From Xanthobacteraceae bacterium (GTDB lineage: Bacteria; Pseudomonadota; Alphaproteobacteria; Rhizobiales; Xanthobacteraceae), in NCBI GenBank assembly GCA_030043175.1, contig JASHYD010000094.1, forward strand, positions 1 to 9,258: a stretch of DNA of 9,258 nucleotides. The letters run 5' to 3'. Shown one piece after another: positions 1-7,430 of this stretch (position 1 is the first letter of the stretch; every line of letters starts with the position of its first letter). The notes under the pieces are model-generated. The model did no database searches. It was not told the origin of the DNA and was given only the letters and a program-made list of their open reading frames with translations. A program made the position numbers and the translations under genes.

Positions 1-752
1 GATTCAGTGGGGGTGGCGATGCCGCCCGACATGGCGCCGATCACCACGAGGAAGATCGAAGCGAGAGGCAGGACATAGCGGACCAGGGGATCGAATCTGG
101 CCCACCCCGCAAGCTTCTCGATCGGCGTCGCCGGTGCAAGGGCCGGTTCCGTTCTGACCCGGATGATGATATAAACGACGAATGCGACGCTGAGGATCAG
201 GCCGGGCACGATGCCGCCGATCAACAGCTTTGAAATCGAAATGCCCGACAGGCTCCCGAGCAGCACCGTCAGCGCAGACGGCGGGATCAGCATGTCAACC
301 GCGCCGATCGCCATGATCGGTCCCGTCGCCATGGTCGGATGGTAGCCGCGAGCCAACATGATGGGCAGCATCAGCGATCCGAGCATCGCCGTCGTGGCGA
401 TGGTCGAACCGGATATAGCGGAGAACACCGTGCCGGCCACGACCGCCACCACCGCAAGACGGCCAGGCACCTGCCGGATCAAACGCTCGACTGCGTCGAT
501 CACCTTTACGGCCAGTCCGGCGTGGAAGAGCACCTCGCCCATCAGGATGAAAAGCGGGATCGGAGTGAGGGAGAAATTGATCACCGCGGCGCTGCTGTTG
601 CGAAGTAGCTGATGCAAGCCGGCGTCGCCGCCGAGAAACAGCACCGCCCCGATCAGGTTGATGGCAATGAACGAGAATGCCACCGGCACGCCGATGAACA
701 GCAAGATCGTCGACCCACCGAGCAGGAGCAGGGAGGCCATCTGCCAGGACAT
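1..752 (-). CDS. TRAP transporter large permease, DctM type (partial, C-terminus outside window)
   Basis: This is the large membrane subunit of a tripartite ATP-independent periplasmic transporter, which drives substrate import with an ion gradient. The frame reads leftward from an ATG at 752-750 and stays open to the window edge, giving 250 residues of a protein usually about 430 long. It is almost wholly hydrophobic, with repeated membrane segments. Family-typical stretches are visible: PLFILMGEVLFHAGLA (about residues 66-81), SGSTIATTAMLGS (114-126), MLIPPSALTVLLGS (154-167) and GGIATPTE (243-250). The start lies 21 bases beyond the stop of the small permease, with GAAGG and GAGAGG stretches just upstream that could serve as ribosome binding sites. 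It is the third gene of a P-Q-M operon. The family is certain; the substrate is not visible, though the neighbourhood suggests an aromatic or related organic acid. Confidence 0.95.
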   Translation of the reverse strand, partial: MSWQMASLLLLGGSTILLFIGVPVAFSFIAINLIGAVLFLGGDAGLHQLLRNSSAAVINFSLTPIPLFILMGEVLFHAGLAVKVIDAVERLIRQVPGRLAVVAVVAGTVFSAISGSTIATTAMLGSLMLPIMLARGYHPTMATGPIMAIGAVDMLIPPSALTVLLGSLSGISISKLLIGGIVPGLILSVAFVVYIIIRVRTEPALAPATPIEKLAGWARFDPLVRYVLPLASIFLVVIGAMSGGIATPTE

Positions 753-773
753 CTTATGCGGCCTCTCGATCCT

Positions 774-1307
774 TCAGGACGCCGAAACTGCGTCCTCGCG
801 CGGCCGTCGTTCGGCCGACGCCAGTCGGTGCATGCGAAAGACGAACTCGATCGCCAGCAGCGCGAACGCTACCGGCATCGGCGCGAGCAGCCACCATTCG
901 GGCAGCACCAGCGTCTTGATCGAGATCGCCCCATCAAAAAAACTCGCCGCCGCAACGCTTGTCCCATACCAGACAAACAGGAGGCAGCAGACAAGCCCGA
1001 CGACGTCGCCAATCCACTCCATGATCCAGCCAAGGCGCCGCGGCAGCCCCTTGAGGACAATGTCGATGCGGATGTGCTGGCCTTGGCGCAGCAGGCCGGG
1101 CGCCGCCAACAAGGTGATGAGGTAGAGGCTTTCCTCCGAGAGCTCGTTGCTCGGCGGAATTCCGCCAGCGCCGATGTTGCGCAGCAACACGTCGGCCCCG
1201 ATCAAGAGCGTCATGATGAGGAGCAGCGCACCAGCGGCGCTCAGCATGCCGTCGAGCAGGCGTCCATACCACCGCGACAGGGCGCGCATGCTCGTATTTG
1301 CAGTCAC
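774..1307 (-). CDS. TRAP transporter small permease, DctQ type
   Basis: This is the small membrane subunit that pairs with the large permease. The 177-residue protein has about four hydrophobic segments (roughly residues 20-42, 60-75, 92-118 and 138-160). It carries the usual DctQ pattern of an early charged loop with an acidic 'NELSEESL' stretch (54-61) followed by 'GQHIRIDIV' (76-84). The chosen start is a GTG at 1307-1305, four bases after the TAG stop of the solute-binding gene, which suggests translational coupling. An ATG six codons further in (1289-1287) is a reasonable alternative, and neither has a strong ribosome binding site. The length is normal for the family. The function is clear from both sequence and position between the P and M genes. 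Confidence 0.93.
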   Translation of the reverse strand: MTANTSMRALSRWYGRLLDGMLSAAGALLLIMTLLIGADVLLRNIGAGGIPPSNELSEESLYLITLLAAPGLLRQGQHIRIDIVLKGLPRRLGWIMEWIGDVVGLVCCLLFVWYGTSVAAASFFDGAISIKTLVLPEWWLLAPMPVAFALLAIEFVFRMHRLASAERRPREDAVSAS

Positions 1308-1311
1308 GGAG

Positions 1312-2274
1312 CTATCTGGCCTTCTGGAAGAGTTCCTTGAGTCTCGGTCCGGCGGTCGGGCTCTGCCGGATGATGCCGTCCCATCCGGCCTGATAGGCCT
1401 TGGTCAGATAGGTATTTGCCGTAGCACCTTCGAAGCGAATGGTCTGGATGCCGGCGGCGGCCTGACGCTTGATCTCCCGCTCATTCTCTTCGGCAAACAC
1501 GGCCGCTGCTTCCGCTTCAACCTGCTCGGCCAGCTTGCGCAGGAGGTTCCTCTGCGCTTCGTTGAGCCGGTCCCAGGCACTTTTGTTGACCAGAACCGAC
1601 ACTTCGGCGGTGTAGAAACCGGGGTCCACCCGGTATTTCGTTTTCTCGTTCCACCCCAGGTCGAACACGCCGGTGATCGGCCAGCCATAGCCGTCGACGA
1701 CGCCGCGTTCGAGCGCGGTGTACACCTCGCCGGGTGCGGTCTGCACGACGGTCGCGCCCAACGCCTGGAAGAAATCGCGATAGACCGGGGTAATGCGCAG
1801 CTTGAGGCCGGTGAGATCGGGGCTGGAAATCGGCTTGTTGACGTAGAGGTGAAACGGATTGTTGTCCGCCAGCCGGGCCAAAAAGATCGCATTAAGCTTT
1901 TGCGCATAGATCGCTGCCATGGCGGCATACCCGCCGTTTTGACGCAATTGCGCCATTGGCCGCTCGGTAAGCTTCCACGCATCAGCCTCCGGCATGAGAT
2001 TTGTGTAGAACGCACCAGCCGCGTTGGCGATGTCGATCACGCCGCTCTTGAGCGCATTGCCGATTTCGAATGGTGGTAGCGCCTTCGGCCCACCGATATA
2101 GTTGATCCGCAGGATGCCTTTGCCGTCCGCGTTGACACGATTGATGAATTGCTCGAACGGCCGCGAGTAGGTGGTGTTTTCCGCAAATGCGGTAACGGCC
2201 TTGAGCGTCACTTCCTGCGCCGCGGCGGCATTTGCAAGTAACAGCGCACATACCCCTGGAACAATTGGCTTCAT
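1312..2274 (-). CDS. TRAP transporter periplasmic solute-binding protein, DctP type
   Basis: This is the extracytoplasmic receptor that captures the ligand and delivers it to the permeases. It has 320 residues. A signal peptide is visible: a Lys near the start, a hydrophobic core, and an Ala-rich end with likely cleavage after about residue 19 (AAA before QEV). The family hallmark is the segment GLKLRITPVYRDFFQALGA (166-ish region starting near 156), where Arg160 is the conserved residue that in TRAP receptors forms a salt bridge with the ligand's carboxylate. It is followed by TAPGEVYTALERGVVDG (179-195), also typical. The ligand is therefore probably a carboxylate, but which one cannot be read from sequence. 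The gene starts the leftward operon and faces the cyclase-family gene across a 191-base divergent region, consistent with shared regulation. Confidence 0.95.
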   Translation of the reverse strand: MKPIVPGVCALLLANAAAAQEVTLKAVTAFAENTTYSRPFEQFINRVNADGKGILRINYIGGPKALPPFEIGNALKSGVIDIANAAGAFYTNLMPEADAWKLTERPMAQLRQNGGYAAMAAIYAQKLNAIFLARLADNNPFHLYVNKPISSPDLTGLKLRITPVYRDFFQALGATVVQTAPGEVYTALERGVVDGYGWPITGVFDLGWNEKTKYRVDPGFYTAEVSVLVNKSAWDRLNEAQRNLLRKLAEQVEAEAAAVFAEENEREIKRQAAAGIQTIRFEGATANTYLTKAYQAGWDGIIRQSPTAGPRLKELFQKAR

Positions 2275-2342
2275 GCGACGACCCCATCAGAGCCAAGTTG
2301 CATCGGCGATTGCATGATATGTTAGGCGAGAGGTTACAAGAT

Positions 2343-2376
2343 CTGCCGGCACACGCAAAACAGTATGTGGCGGCAG
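2343..2376. promoter_or_regulatory. Candidate operator: interrupted inverted repeat in the divergent region
   Basis: CTGCCGGCACA (2343-2353) and TGTGGCGGCAG (2366-2376) are reverse complements at 10 of 11 positions, separated by 12 bases. Half-site centres are 23 bases apart, about two helical turns, as expected for a dimeric regulator bound on one face of DNA. The central location between two divergent starts supports an operator more than a terminator, and no T-run follows on either strand. The cognate regulator is unknown. Confidence 0.35.
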
Positions 2377-2454
2377 ACGGACGGCCTCGCCGCCGATGGG
2401 CGGCTGGATGACGTTTGAACGCGCGTGCGCCATCGGCCGCATGTGCAAAAGATT

Positions 2455-2460
2455 AGGAGA
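2455..2460 (+). promoter_or_regulatory. Ribosome binding site for the cyclase-family gene
   Basis: AGGAGA sits five bases before the ATG at 2466. It is a strong Shine-Dalgarno match and fixes the start of the signal-peptide-bearing protein. Confidence 0.75.
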
Positions 2461-2465
2461 CAAAG

Positions 2466-3518
2466 ATGCTTCTCTCACGGTTTCTGTGCGCAGTTGCCGC
2501 TGCGGGCACGGTTTGCGCGGCCCAGGCGCAAAACACCACTCAGCCTTCGCGGTGGGGATCCGGCGACGAGATCGGGATGGCCAATACGCTCGGCGCCGCC
2601 ACCTGGCAACGCTGCGCGCAATCGCTCGCCAACCCCAGGGCAAAGTCCTATGAGCTTTCGTATCTGCGTTCGAACACAATGCCGCAATCGCCATTCGGCG
2701 TGCCGCTGCGCGACAGGTACCGGCCGACTGTCGGCATTCCCGGCACGGTCCATGCCTTCAATGGCGAGGAGACGGTCAGTGGAGAGCCCGGCGCCCAGGG
2801 CACCCAAATGGACGCCATTGGGCATTTCGCGGTGCTGCCAGAACCGTGGGACGGCAAGAGCGAGTTCCCCTCGGATAAGGCGCAATACTACGGTGGCTAC
2901 AAGCAGTCCGATATCAAGCCAACGCCTGACTCACCGCTGCAAAAGCTCGGGATAGAGAAGGTGCCGCCGATCGTCACCAGTGCCGTACTGCTCGACGCCA
3001 AGACGTATCTGGGCAAGGGCAGGACGATGCAACCGGGCGAGGCCGTCACTGCCAAGGATATCGACGGCATGCTCCAGGCGCAGGGGTTGGAGAGCCGTGG
3101 GCTGCTGCCCGGCGACGTGCTCTATATCTACACCGGCTGGGGTGACAACTGGAAAGACCCCGACACCGAGAAGTCCTACTACACAAAAGGTCCCGGTCTC
3201 GCCTATGACGCTGCCAAATACATCGAGGAGAAGCAGGTCGTGCTGATCGCGCTCGACAATCCGTTCACAGATCCGGTGGCAGACGGCTTCCTCGACGGCA
3301 AGGCGGGCCCACCGGCCGGCACGCCGCCGAACATGCCATTCGCCATCCACCACTATGATCTGACGCAAGCCGGCATCTATCAGATCCAGAACGCCAATCT
3401 TGGGGCACTTGCCAACGACAAGGTCTGGGTGTCCTGCACGATGATTTTGCCCTTGCGCGCCCAAGGAAACTCCGGCTCGCCGATTCGCCCGGTGGCAATC
3501 GGCGCGCCGGCACAATAA
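2466..3518 (+). CDS. Exported cyclase-family metal-dependent hydrolase (kynurenine formamidase/isatin hydrolase-like) with altered metal motif
   Basis: This belongs to the cyclase superfamily, whose characterised members (kynurenine formamidase KynB, isatin hydrolase) hydrolyse amide or lactam bonds using bound metal. It has 350 residues with a clear signal peptide (Arg5, a hydrophobic stretch, AAQAQ near residues 18-22), so it acts in the periplasm. The family motif HxGTHxDxxxH appears as AQGTQMDAIGH (110-120): Asp116 and His120 are kept, but the two early histidines are Ala110 and Gln114. The later His is present (His295/296), while the Glu expected 12 residues after it is Gln308. It is longer than KynB because of the leader and extra N-terminal sequence. 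It faces the TRAP operon, which suggests it makes or modifies the imported carboxylate. Membership is confident; the substrate is inferred. Isatin, formyl-anthranilate or another ring amide would all fit. Confidence 0.88.
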   Translation: MLLSRFLCAVAAAGTVCAAQAQNTTQPSRWGSGDEIGMANTLGAATWQRCAQSLANPRAKSYELSYLRSNTMPQSPFGVPLRDRYRPTVGIPGTVHAFNGEETVSGEPGAQGTQMDAIGHFAVLPEPWDGKSEFPSDKAQYYGGYKQSDIKPTPDSPLQKLGIEKVPPIVTSAVLLDAKTYLGKGRTMQPGEAVTAKDIDGMLQAQGLESRGLLPGDVLYIYTGWGDNWKDPDTEKSYYTKGPGLAYDAAKYIEEKQVVLIALDNPFTDPVADGFLDGKAGPPAGTPPNMPFAIHHYDLTQAGIYQIQNANLGALANDKVWVSCTMILPLRAQGNSGSPIRPVAIGAPAQ

Positions 3519-3623
3519 CAATTGGCGCCTGTTCGCCGATGGCGGCAGAGCACCCCCGCAATGCCGGAAGAACAAGCTCTCTCGCCTGTGGATGCACGAT
3601 AATCTCCTCGTTCGCGAGACCGG

Positions 3624-3651
3624 ACCGCCGGTACGCGGTGGCCGGCGGTTT
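3624..3651 (+). terminator. Possible weak terminator hairpin after the cyclase gene
   Basis: ACCGCCGG (3624-3631) and CCGGCGGT (3642-3649) form a perfect 8-bp GC-rich stem with a 10-base loop, followed by only TTT. It lies about 105 bases after the cyclase stop. The short T-run makes intrinsic termination uncertain. Confidence 0.3.
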
Positions 3652-3807
3652 CGATAGGCACTGCACGAACCTGATCGCTTTGGGGTCAGCCCGTCGGCTG
3701 CAATGACGGCGTCACGCCCGCACCGCCGTCGGTTTGGCGCGGACGACGACATTTTGACGCTGCTGCGGCGCCTCGATTTTTGCTCGAGGTGATGACGGCG
3801 GAGGCCC

Positions 3808-3836
3808 CTGACAAGCTTTAATGTTAAATATTTAAG
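3808..3836 (+). promoter_or_regulatory. Candidate sigma-70 promoter of the catabolic operon
   Basis: CTGACA (3808-3813, five of six bases to TTGACA) and TTTAAG (3831-3836, four of six to TATAAT) are 17 bases apart and lie inside or against the palindrome at 3812-3840. A repressor bound there would cover the promoter. The -10 match is modest, so the exact boxes are tentative. Confidence 0.35.
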
Positions 3837-3840
3837 CTTG
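3812..3840. promoter_or_regulatory. AT-rich 29-bp palindrome, candidate MarR operator
   Basis: The sequence runs from CAAGCTT (3812-3818) to AAGCTTG (3834-3840) and is symmetric across 29 bases, with only two mismatched base pairs apart from the central base. It stands out as AT-rich in GC-rich surroundings and lies about 60 bases before the monooxygenase start. A second symmetry overlaps its right half: ATATTT (3828-3833) and AAATAT (3841-3846) around AAGCTTG. MarR proteins typically bind AT-rich palindromes over promoters, and a MarR gene sits inside the downstream operon, so autoregulated repression released by an aromatic acyl-CoA is the natural inference. Confidence 0.6.
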
Positions 3841-3901
3841 AAATATCTCGCCGATGCTGCGATGATCAAGGGCTCGCGCAGTCCAAGGCGGATGGCATCG
3901 T

Positions 3902-6193
3902 ATGAAGGTTGCATGCGTCGGAGGCGGGCCGGCAGGCCTGTATTTCGCGATCAGCATGAAGCTGCGCGATCCAGCGCACGACATCACCGTGTTCGAGCGC
4001 AACCGCCCCGACGATACCTTCGGCTGGGGAGTGGTCCTGTCGGACGAGACGCTGGCGAATCTGACCGCCAACGATTGCGCCAGCGCGGAAGCGATCCGCA
4101 AGCATTTCGCATACTGGGACGACATCGCGGTCCACTATCGCGGCCAACGTATCGTCTCCACCGGCCACGGTTTCTGCGGCGTCGGACGCAAAGAGCTGCT
4201 CAATCTCCTGCAGCAGCGGGCGATTGCGCTGGGCGTCGCGCTGCACTTCGAGAAGGAGGTCGGGACCGCTGCCGACCTCGCCAGGACGCACGATCTCGTC
4301 GTGGCGGCGGATGGCTTGAACTCGAAAATCCGCAGCGAGTTCGCCCAGCATTTCCGGCCCAACTTCGATTTGCGCAAGTGCAAATTCGTATGGCTCGGCA
4401 CCCACCAAAAATTCGACGACGCCTTCACCTTCATCTTCGAGGAGACCGAGCACGGCTGGGTTTGGGCACACACCTACCAGTTCGACGCTGACACCGCGAC
4501 CTTCATCGTCGAGTGCTCCGAGACGACATGGACCAAGCTGGGCTTCGACACAATGTCGAAGGAGGCGTCGATCGCGACCTGCGAGCGCATTTTCGGCTGC
4601 TATCTTGGCGGTCACGGGCTGATGTCGAACGCGCGTCATCTGCGTGGCGCCGGCTGGTCGAATTTTCCGCGCGTGTTGTGCGAGACCTGGTCGCATCAGA
4701 ACATCGTGTTGATGGGTGATGCCGCCGCCACCGCGCACTTCTCGATCGGCTCAGGCACAAAGCTCGCCATGGAAAGCGCGATCTCGCTCGCAGCCCACCT
4801 GCACGGCGAGCCGAGTATCCCGGCGGCCTTTCGCAGATACGAGGCCGCACGCCGAACGGAGGTCTTGCGGCTGCAGTCGGCCGCGCGCAATTCGCTCGAA
4901 TGGTTCGAGAATGTCGAGCGCTACCTTCATCTCGATCCGATCCAGTTCAACTATTCGCTGCTGACGCGCTCGCAGCGCATCAGCCACGAGAACCTACGGC
5001 TGCGAGACAGGGCGTGGCTCGAGCGCGCCGAGGCGTGGTTCCAGCGTCGGGCCGGCAGCAACAGCCCGCGGGTTCGGCGTCCGATGTTTGCGCCGTTCCG
5101 GCTTCGCGGCATGGGCCTGAAGAACCGCATCGTCGTCTCGCCGATGGCGCAGTACAAGGCCGCCGGCGGCTGCCCGAACGACTGGCACTTGGTGCACTAC
5201 GGCGAGCGTGCCAAAGGCGGCGCAGGCCTCGTTTGCACAGAAATGACCTGCATCAGCCCGGAAGGACGAATTTCGCCTGGCTGCACCGGCATGTATGCGC
5301 CCGACCACGAGGCCGCTTGGAAGCGCATCGTCGGTTTCATCCACGCGGAAACGGACAGCAAGATCTGCTGTCAGCTCGGCCACTCCGGCGCGAAAGGCTC
5401 GACCCAGCTCGGCTGGCAGGAGATCGACGCACCCCTCACAGACGGCAACTGGTCATTGCTGGCCGCATCGGAGGTTCGGTGGTCGCCGCGCAACCAGCTG
5501 CCCAAAGCGATGGACCGTGCCGACATGCACCGCGTGCGCGACCAGTTCGTGGCCGCAGTGCAAATGGCTGACCGCGCCGGATTCGACATGCTCGAACTGC
5601 ATTGTGCGCACGGCTACCTGCTGTCCTCCTTCATCACGCCGCTGACGAACCGGCGATGTGACGAATATGGCGGCTCGCTGAAAAACCGGATGCGCTATCC
5701 GCTCGAGATTCTGCATGCCGTGCGCGCCGTGTGGCCGCACGACAAACCGATCTCGGTTCGCATATCCGCAAATGACTGGGTGGGTCATGACGGCATCGAG
5801 CCGCAGGACGCGGTCGATATAGCGCGCCTGCTTCAGGACGCCGGCGTCGACATTTGCGACGTTTCTGCGGGCCAGACCTCAATCCATGCTCGCCCTGTGT
5901 ACGGCCGCATGTTCCAGACGCCCTTTTCCGACCGCATTCGCAACGAAATCGGCATGGCCACAATGGCGGTCGGCAATATCTATGACCCTGATCACGCCAA
6001 CTCGATCCTGATGGCCGGCCGCGCCGACCTCGTGTGTCTTGCCCGTCCGCACCTTGCCGACCCTTATTGGACGCTGCACGCCGCAGCGAAACTGGGAGAC
6101 ACGGACGAAAACTGGCCTGCGCCTTACCACGCGGGACGTGATCAGCTCCAGCGCCTCCTCGAACGAGTGGCGGCGACGGCAACAGCGGTTTAG
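3902..6193 (+). CDS. Bifunctional salicylyl-CoA 5-hydroxylase/oxidoreductase (2-aminobenzoyl-CoA monooxygenase/reductase type)
   Basis: This 763-residue protein fuses two flavoenzymes. Residues 1 to about 385 are an FAD aromatic hydroxylase, with VGGGPAG at 6-12 for FAD binding, the DGLNSKIR motif at 137-144, and the MGDAA motif at 271-275 followed by [11 protein letters not shown]. Residues from about 393 are an old yellow enzyme (NADH:flavin reductase) barrel: [18 protein letters not shown] (413-418), HCAHGYL (567-573, with the ligand-binding pair His567/His570) and [11 protein letters not shown]. This architecture matches the enzyme described in Azoarcus evansii, which hydroxylates 2-aminobenzoyl-CoA at C5 and then reduces the ring, giving a non-aromatic oxo-cyclohexene product. 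Close relatives are annotated for salicylyl-CoA. It acts in the cytoplasm. The start is set by AAGGCGGA nine bases upstream and by the FAD motif at the N-terminus. It is the first gene of the operon. Choosing between amino- and hydroxybenzoyl-CoA is not possible from sequence alone. Confidence 0.93.
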   Translation: MKVACVGGGPAGLYFAISMKLRDPAHDITVFERNRPDDTFGWGVVLSDETLANLTANDCASAEAIRKHFAYWDDIAVHYRGQRIVSTGHGFCGVGRKELLNLLQQRAIALGVALHFEKEVGTAADLARTHDLVVAADGLNSKIRSEFAQHFRPNFDLRKCKFVWLGTHQKFDDAFTFIFEETEHGWVWAHTYQFDADTATFIVECSETTWTKLGFDTMSKEASIATCERIFGCYLGGHGLMSNARHLRGAGWSNFPRVLCETWSHQNIVLMGDAAATAHFSIGSGTKLAMESAISLAAHLHGEPSIPAAFRRYEAARRTEVLRLQSAARNSLEWFENVERYLHLDPIQFNYSLLTRSQRISHENLRLRDRAWLERAEAWFQRRAGSNSPRVRRPMFAPFRLRGMGLKNRIVVSPMAQYKAAGGCPNDWHLVHYGERAKGGAGLVCTEMTCISPEGRISPGCTGMYAPDHEAAWKRIVGFIHAETDSKICCQLGHSGAKGSTQLGWQEIDAPLTDGNWSLLAASEVRWSPRNQLPKAMDRADMHRVRDQFVAAVQMADRAGFDMLELHCAHGYLLSSFITPLTNRRCDEYGGSLKNRMRYPLEILHAVRAVWPHDKPISVRISANDWVGHDGIEPQDAVDIARLLQDAGVDICDVSAGQTSIHARPVYGRMFQTPFSDRIRNEIGMATMAVGNIYDPDHANSILMAGRADLVCLARPHLADPYWTLHAAAKLGDTDENWPAPYHAGRDQLQRLLERVAATATAV

Positions 6194-6197
6194 GCCG

Positions 6198-6965
6198 ATG
6201 ACGGGCGCGCTTGCCGGCAGACATGCCTTGGTGACCGGGGGTGGAACCGGCATCGGCGCCGCCATCGCGATTGCTCTGGCACACGCGGGCTCGCTGGTGA
6301 CGATCTGCGGCCGACGCTTGGCGCCGCTGCAGTCGATTGCCGCCAAGGCCTCCAACATTCGCGTGGCGAGCGCGGACGTCACGATCGAGGCTTCGATTAC
6401 GAAGCTCTATGAACGGGCCGAAGCGGCCAACGAACCGATCGATATGGTGGTGGCCAACGCCGGGATGGCCGAGAGCCTGCCCGCGCACAGGACCTCGCTG
6501 GAATTGTGGAACAGGACGCTCGGCGTGAACCTGACGGGCGCCTTTCTGTCGGTAAAGCCGGCGCTCGCGACCATGCGCGAGCGCGGCTTCGGGCGGATCG
6601 TGTTCATTGCTTCGACGGCGGGGCTGAAGGGCTATGCGTACGTGGCGCCCTATGTGGCTGCGAAGCACGGTGTGGTGGGCCTCACGCGTGCCCTCGCACT
6701 CGAGACCGCGGCGACCGGCATCACGGTCAACGCGGTATGTCCAGGCTTTACCGAAAGCCCGATGCTGGCGAAGTCGATCGACCGCATCGCCGACGCGACG
6801 ACTCGCCCCGCTGCCGATGTACGAGCCGCACTTGCGGCGCACAATCCGCAAGGACGGTTCATCGAACCACAGGAGATTGCGCACGTCGTCCTTTGGCTGT
6901 GCAGCAGCGCGAGCGCCTCGATCACCGGCCAGGCAATTTCTGTTTCGGGGGGCGAGACATGGTAA
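6198..6965 (+). CDS. SDR-family NAD(P)-dependent dehydrogenase
   Basis: A classical short-chain dehydrogenase/reductase of 255 residues, probably a 3-hydroxyacyl-CoA dehydrogenase or reductase of the ring-derived intermediate. It shows TGGGTGIG (13-20) for cofactor binding, NAG (87-89), Asn111, and the catalytic set Ser139, Tyr152 and Lys156 (YxxxK), followed by the CPGF loop (181-184) that holds the nicotinamide. The start ATG lies four bases after the monooxygenase stop and has no good ribosome binding site of its own, so translation is probably coupled. The frame is open further upstream inside the previous gene, but the fold begins at this ATG. Its position directly after the dearomatising enzyme suggests it handles the alicyclic keto or hydroxy CoA product. 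The family is sure; the exact substrate is inferred. Confidence 0.92.
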   Translation: MTGALAGRHALVTGGGTGIGAAIAIALAHAGSLVTICGRRLAPLQSIAAKASNIRVASADVTIEASITKLYERAEAANEPIDMVVANAGMAESLPAHRTSLELWNRTLGVNLTGAFLSVKPALATMRERGFGRIVFIASTAGLKGYAYVAPYVAAKHGVVGLTRALALETAATGITVNAVCPGFTESPMLAKSIDRIADATTRPAADVRAALAAHNPQGRFIEPQEIAHVVLWLCSSASASITGQAISVSGGETW

Positions 6966-7429
6966 GTGCATCGCATTCGTCGGCTCAACGCGATACGGAC
7001 AGCAAAGCACGACTGCGGTTGTGGATCAGGCTGCTGCGCGCCACTAGGATGATCGAGGCGGACACGCGTAATCGACTGAAGAGGCAATTCAACGCCACAT
7101 TGCCGCGGTTCGACGTGCTGGCGGCGCTCTACCGAAAGCCGGAGGGGATGCTGATGAGCGAGATCTCGCGCTTTCTCCTGGTATCCAACGGGAACGTCAC
7201 CGGGATCGTCGATCGGCTTGCATCGGACGGCTTTGTCACGCGCTCGCAGCGCGACGGCGACCGACGTACCTCGTTCGTGCGGCTGACCGCAAAAGGGCGG
7301 GCTGCATTCGCCGATATGTCGGCCGCGCATGAAGGCTGGATCGACAAATTGCTTGGCGAAGTCACGGCCCGCGAGGCGGATCAACTATCGGCGAGGCTGA
7401 GATCCTTCCGCAGCGAGTGGGAGAGCTGA
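6959..7429 (+). CDS. MarR-family transcriptional regulator
   Basis: A 156-residue winged-helix regulator. Helical dimerisation segments at both ends flank the DNA-binding part. The recognition region is MSEISRFLLVSNGNVTGIV (66-84), followed by DRLASDGFV, and the wing carries RDGDRR (98-103) and then RLTAKG, all standard for MarR. Its ATG overlaps the SDR stop in ATGGTAA (6959-6965), so it is co-translated with the operon, and a G-rich stretch (6947-6955) precedes it. MarR members beside aromatic-CoA genes usually repress and are released by the pathway's acyl-CoA. The palindrome at 3812-3840 is the obvious target. The ligand is unknown. Confidence 0.93.
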   Translation: MVSASHSSAQRDTDSKARLRLWIRLLRATRMIEADTRNRLKRQFNATLPRFDVLAALYRKPEGMLMSEISRFLLVSNGNVTGIVDRLASDGFVTRSQRDGDRRTSFVRLTAKGRAAFADMSAAHEGWIDKLLGEVTAREADQLSARLRSFRSEWES

Positions 7430-7430
7430 C

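Larger units (their letters stand above)
2275..2465. promoter_or_regulatory. Divergent intergenic control region between TRAP operon and cyclase gene
   Basis: These 191 bases must hold the promoters for both the leftward TRAP operon and the rightward hydrolase gene. They contain an interrupted inverted repeat (annotated separately at 2343-2376) and a TTGCAT direct repeat (2298-2303 and 2310-2315). On the minus strand TATCAT (2319-2314) resembles a -10 box for the TRAP operon, but I see no good -35 at standard spacing. No convincing sigma-70 pair was found in the rightward direction, although TTGAAC (2415-2420) could be a -35. The control role follows from the gene layout; the individual boxes are weak. 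Confidence 0.5.
3519..3901. other. Intergenic region between cyclase gene and catabolic operon
   Basis: These 383 bases hold no gene I can support; frames here on both strands lack recognisable domains. The first 290 bases are GC-rich and contain several short inverted repeats: 3624-3649, 3705-3730 (GACGGCG/CGCCGTC, 12-base loop) and 3771-3789 (CCTCGA/TCGAGG, 7-base loop). The last 90 bases switch abruptly to AT-rich sequence around the palindrome at 3812-3840, then give about 60 bases of untranslated leader to the monooxygenase gene. Confidence 0.6.

Noticed and set aside
1147..2079. 310-codon plus-strand frame across the DctQ and DctP genes
   Set aside because: It is antisense to genes with clear TRAP signatures and has no recognisable motif of its own.
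3265..3666. Minus-strand frame in 3519-3666 with a somewhat protein-like stretch
   Set aside because: A short segment looked like a possible gene remnant, but I could not assign it to any family, and most of the frame is antisense to the cyclase gene.
3705..3730. GACGGCG/CGCCGTC hairpin as a terminator
   Set aside because: The 7-bp stem has no T-run after it, and such stems are common by chance in GC-rich DNA.
2931..3914. 327-codon minus-strand frame covering the cyclase 3' half and the intergenic region
   Set aside because: Composition is basic and low in hydrophobic order, no domain is visible, and it runs through the candidate operator.
6039..6197. Upstream extension of the SDR frame
   Set aside because: It lies inside the monooxygenase/reductase gene, and the SDR fold begins at the ATG at 6198.
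5634..7010. Long open frame (458 codons) on the minus strand opposite the monooxygenase/reductase and SDR genes
   Set aside because: The translation is Arg/His/Gly-rich with no domain and it lies antisense to two clearly recognised enzymes. It is a typical GC-rich shadow.
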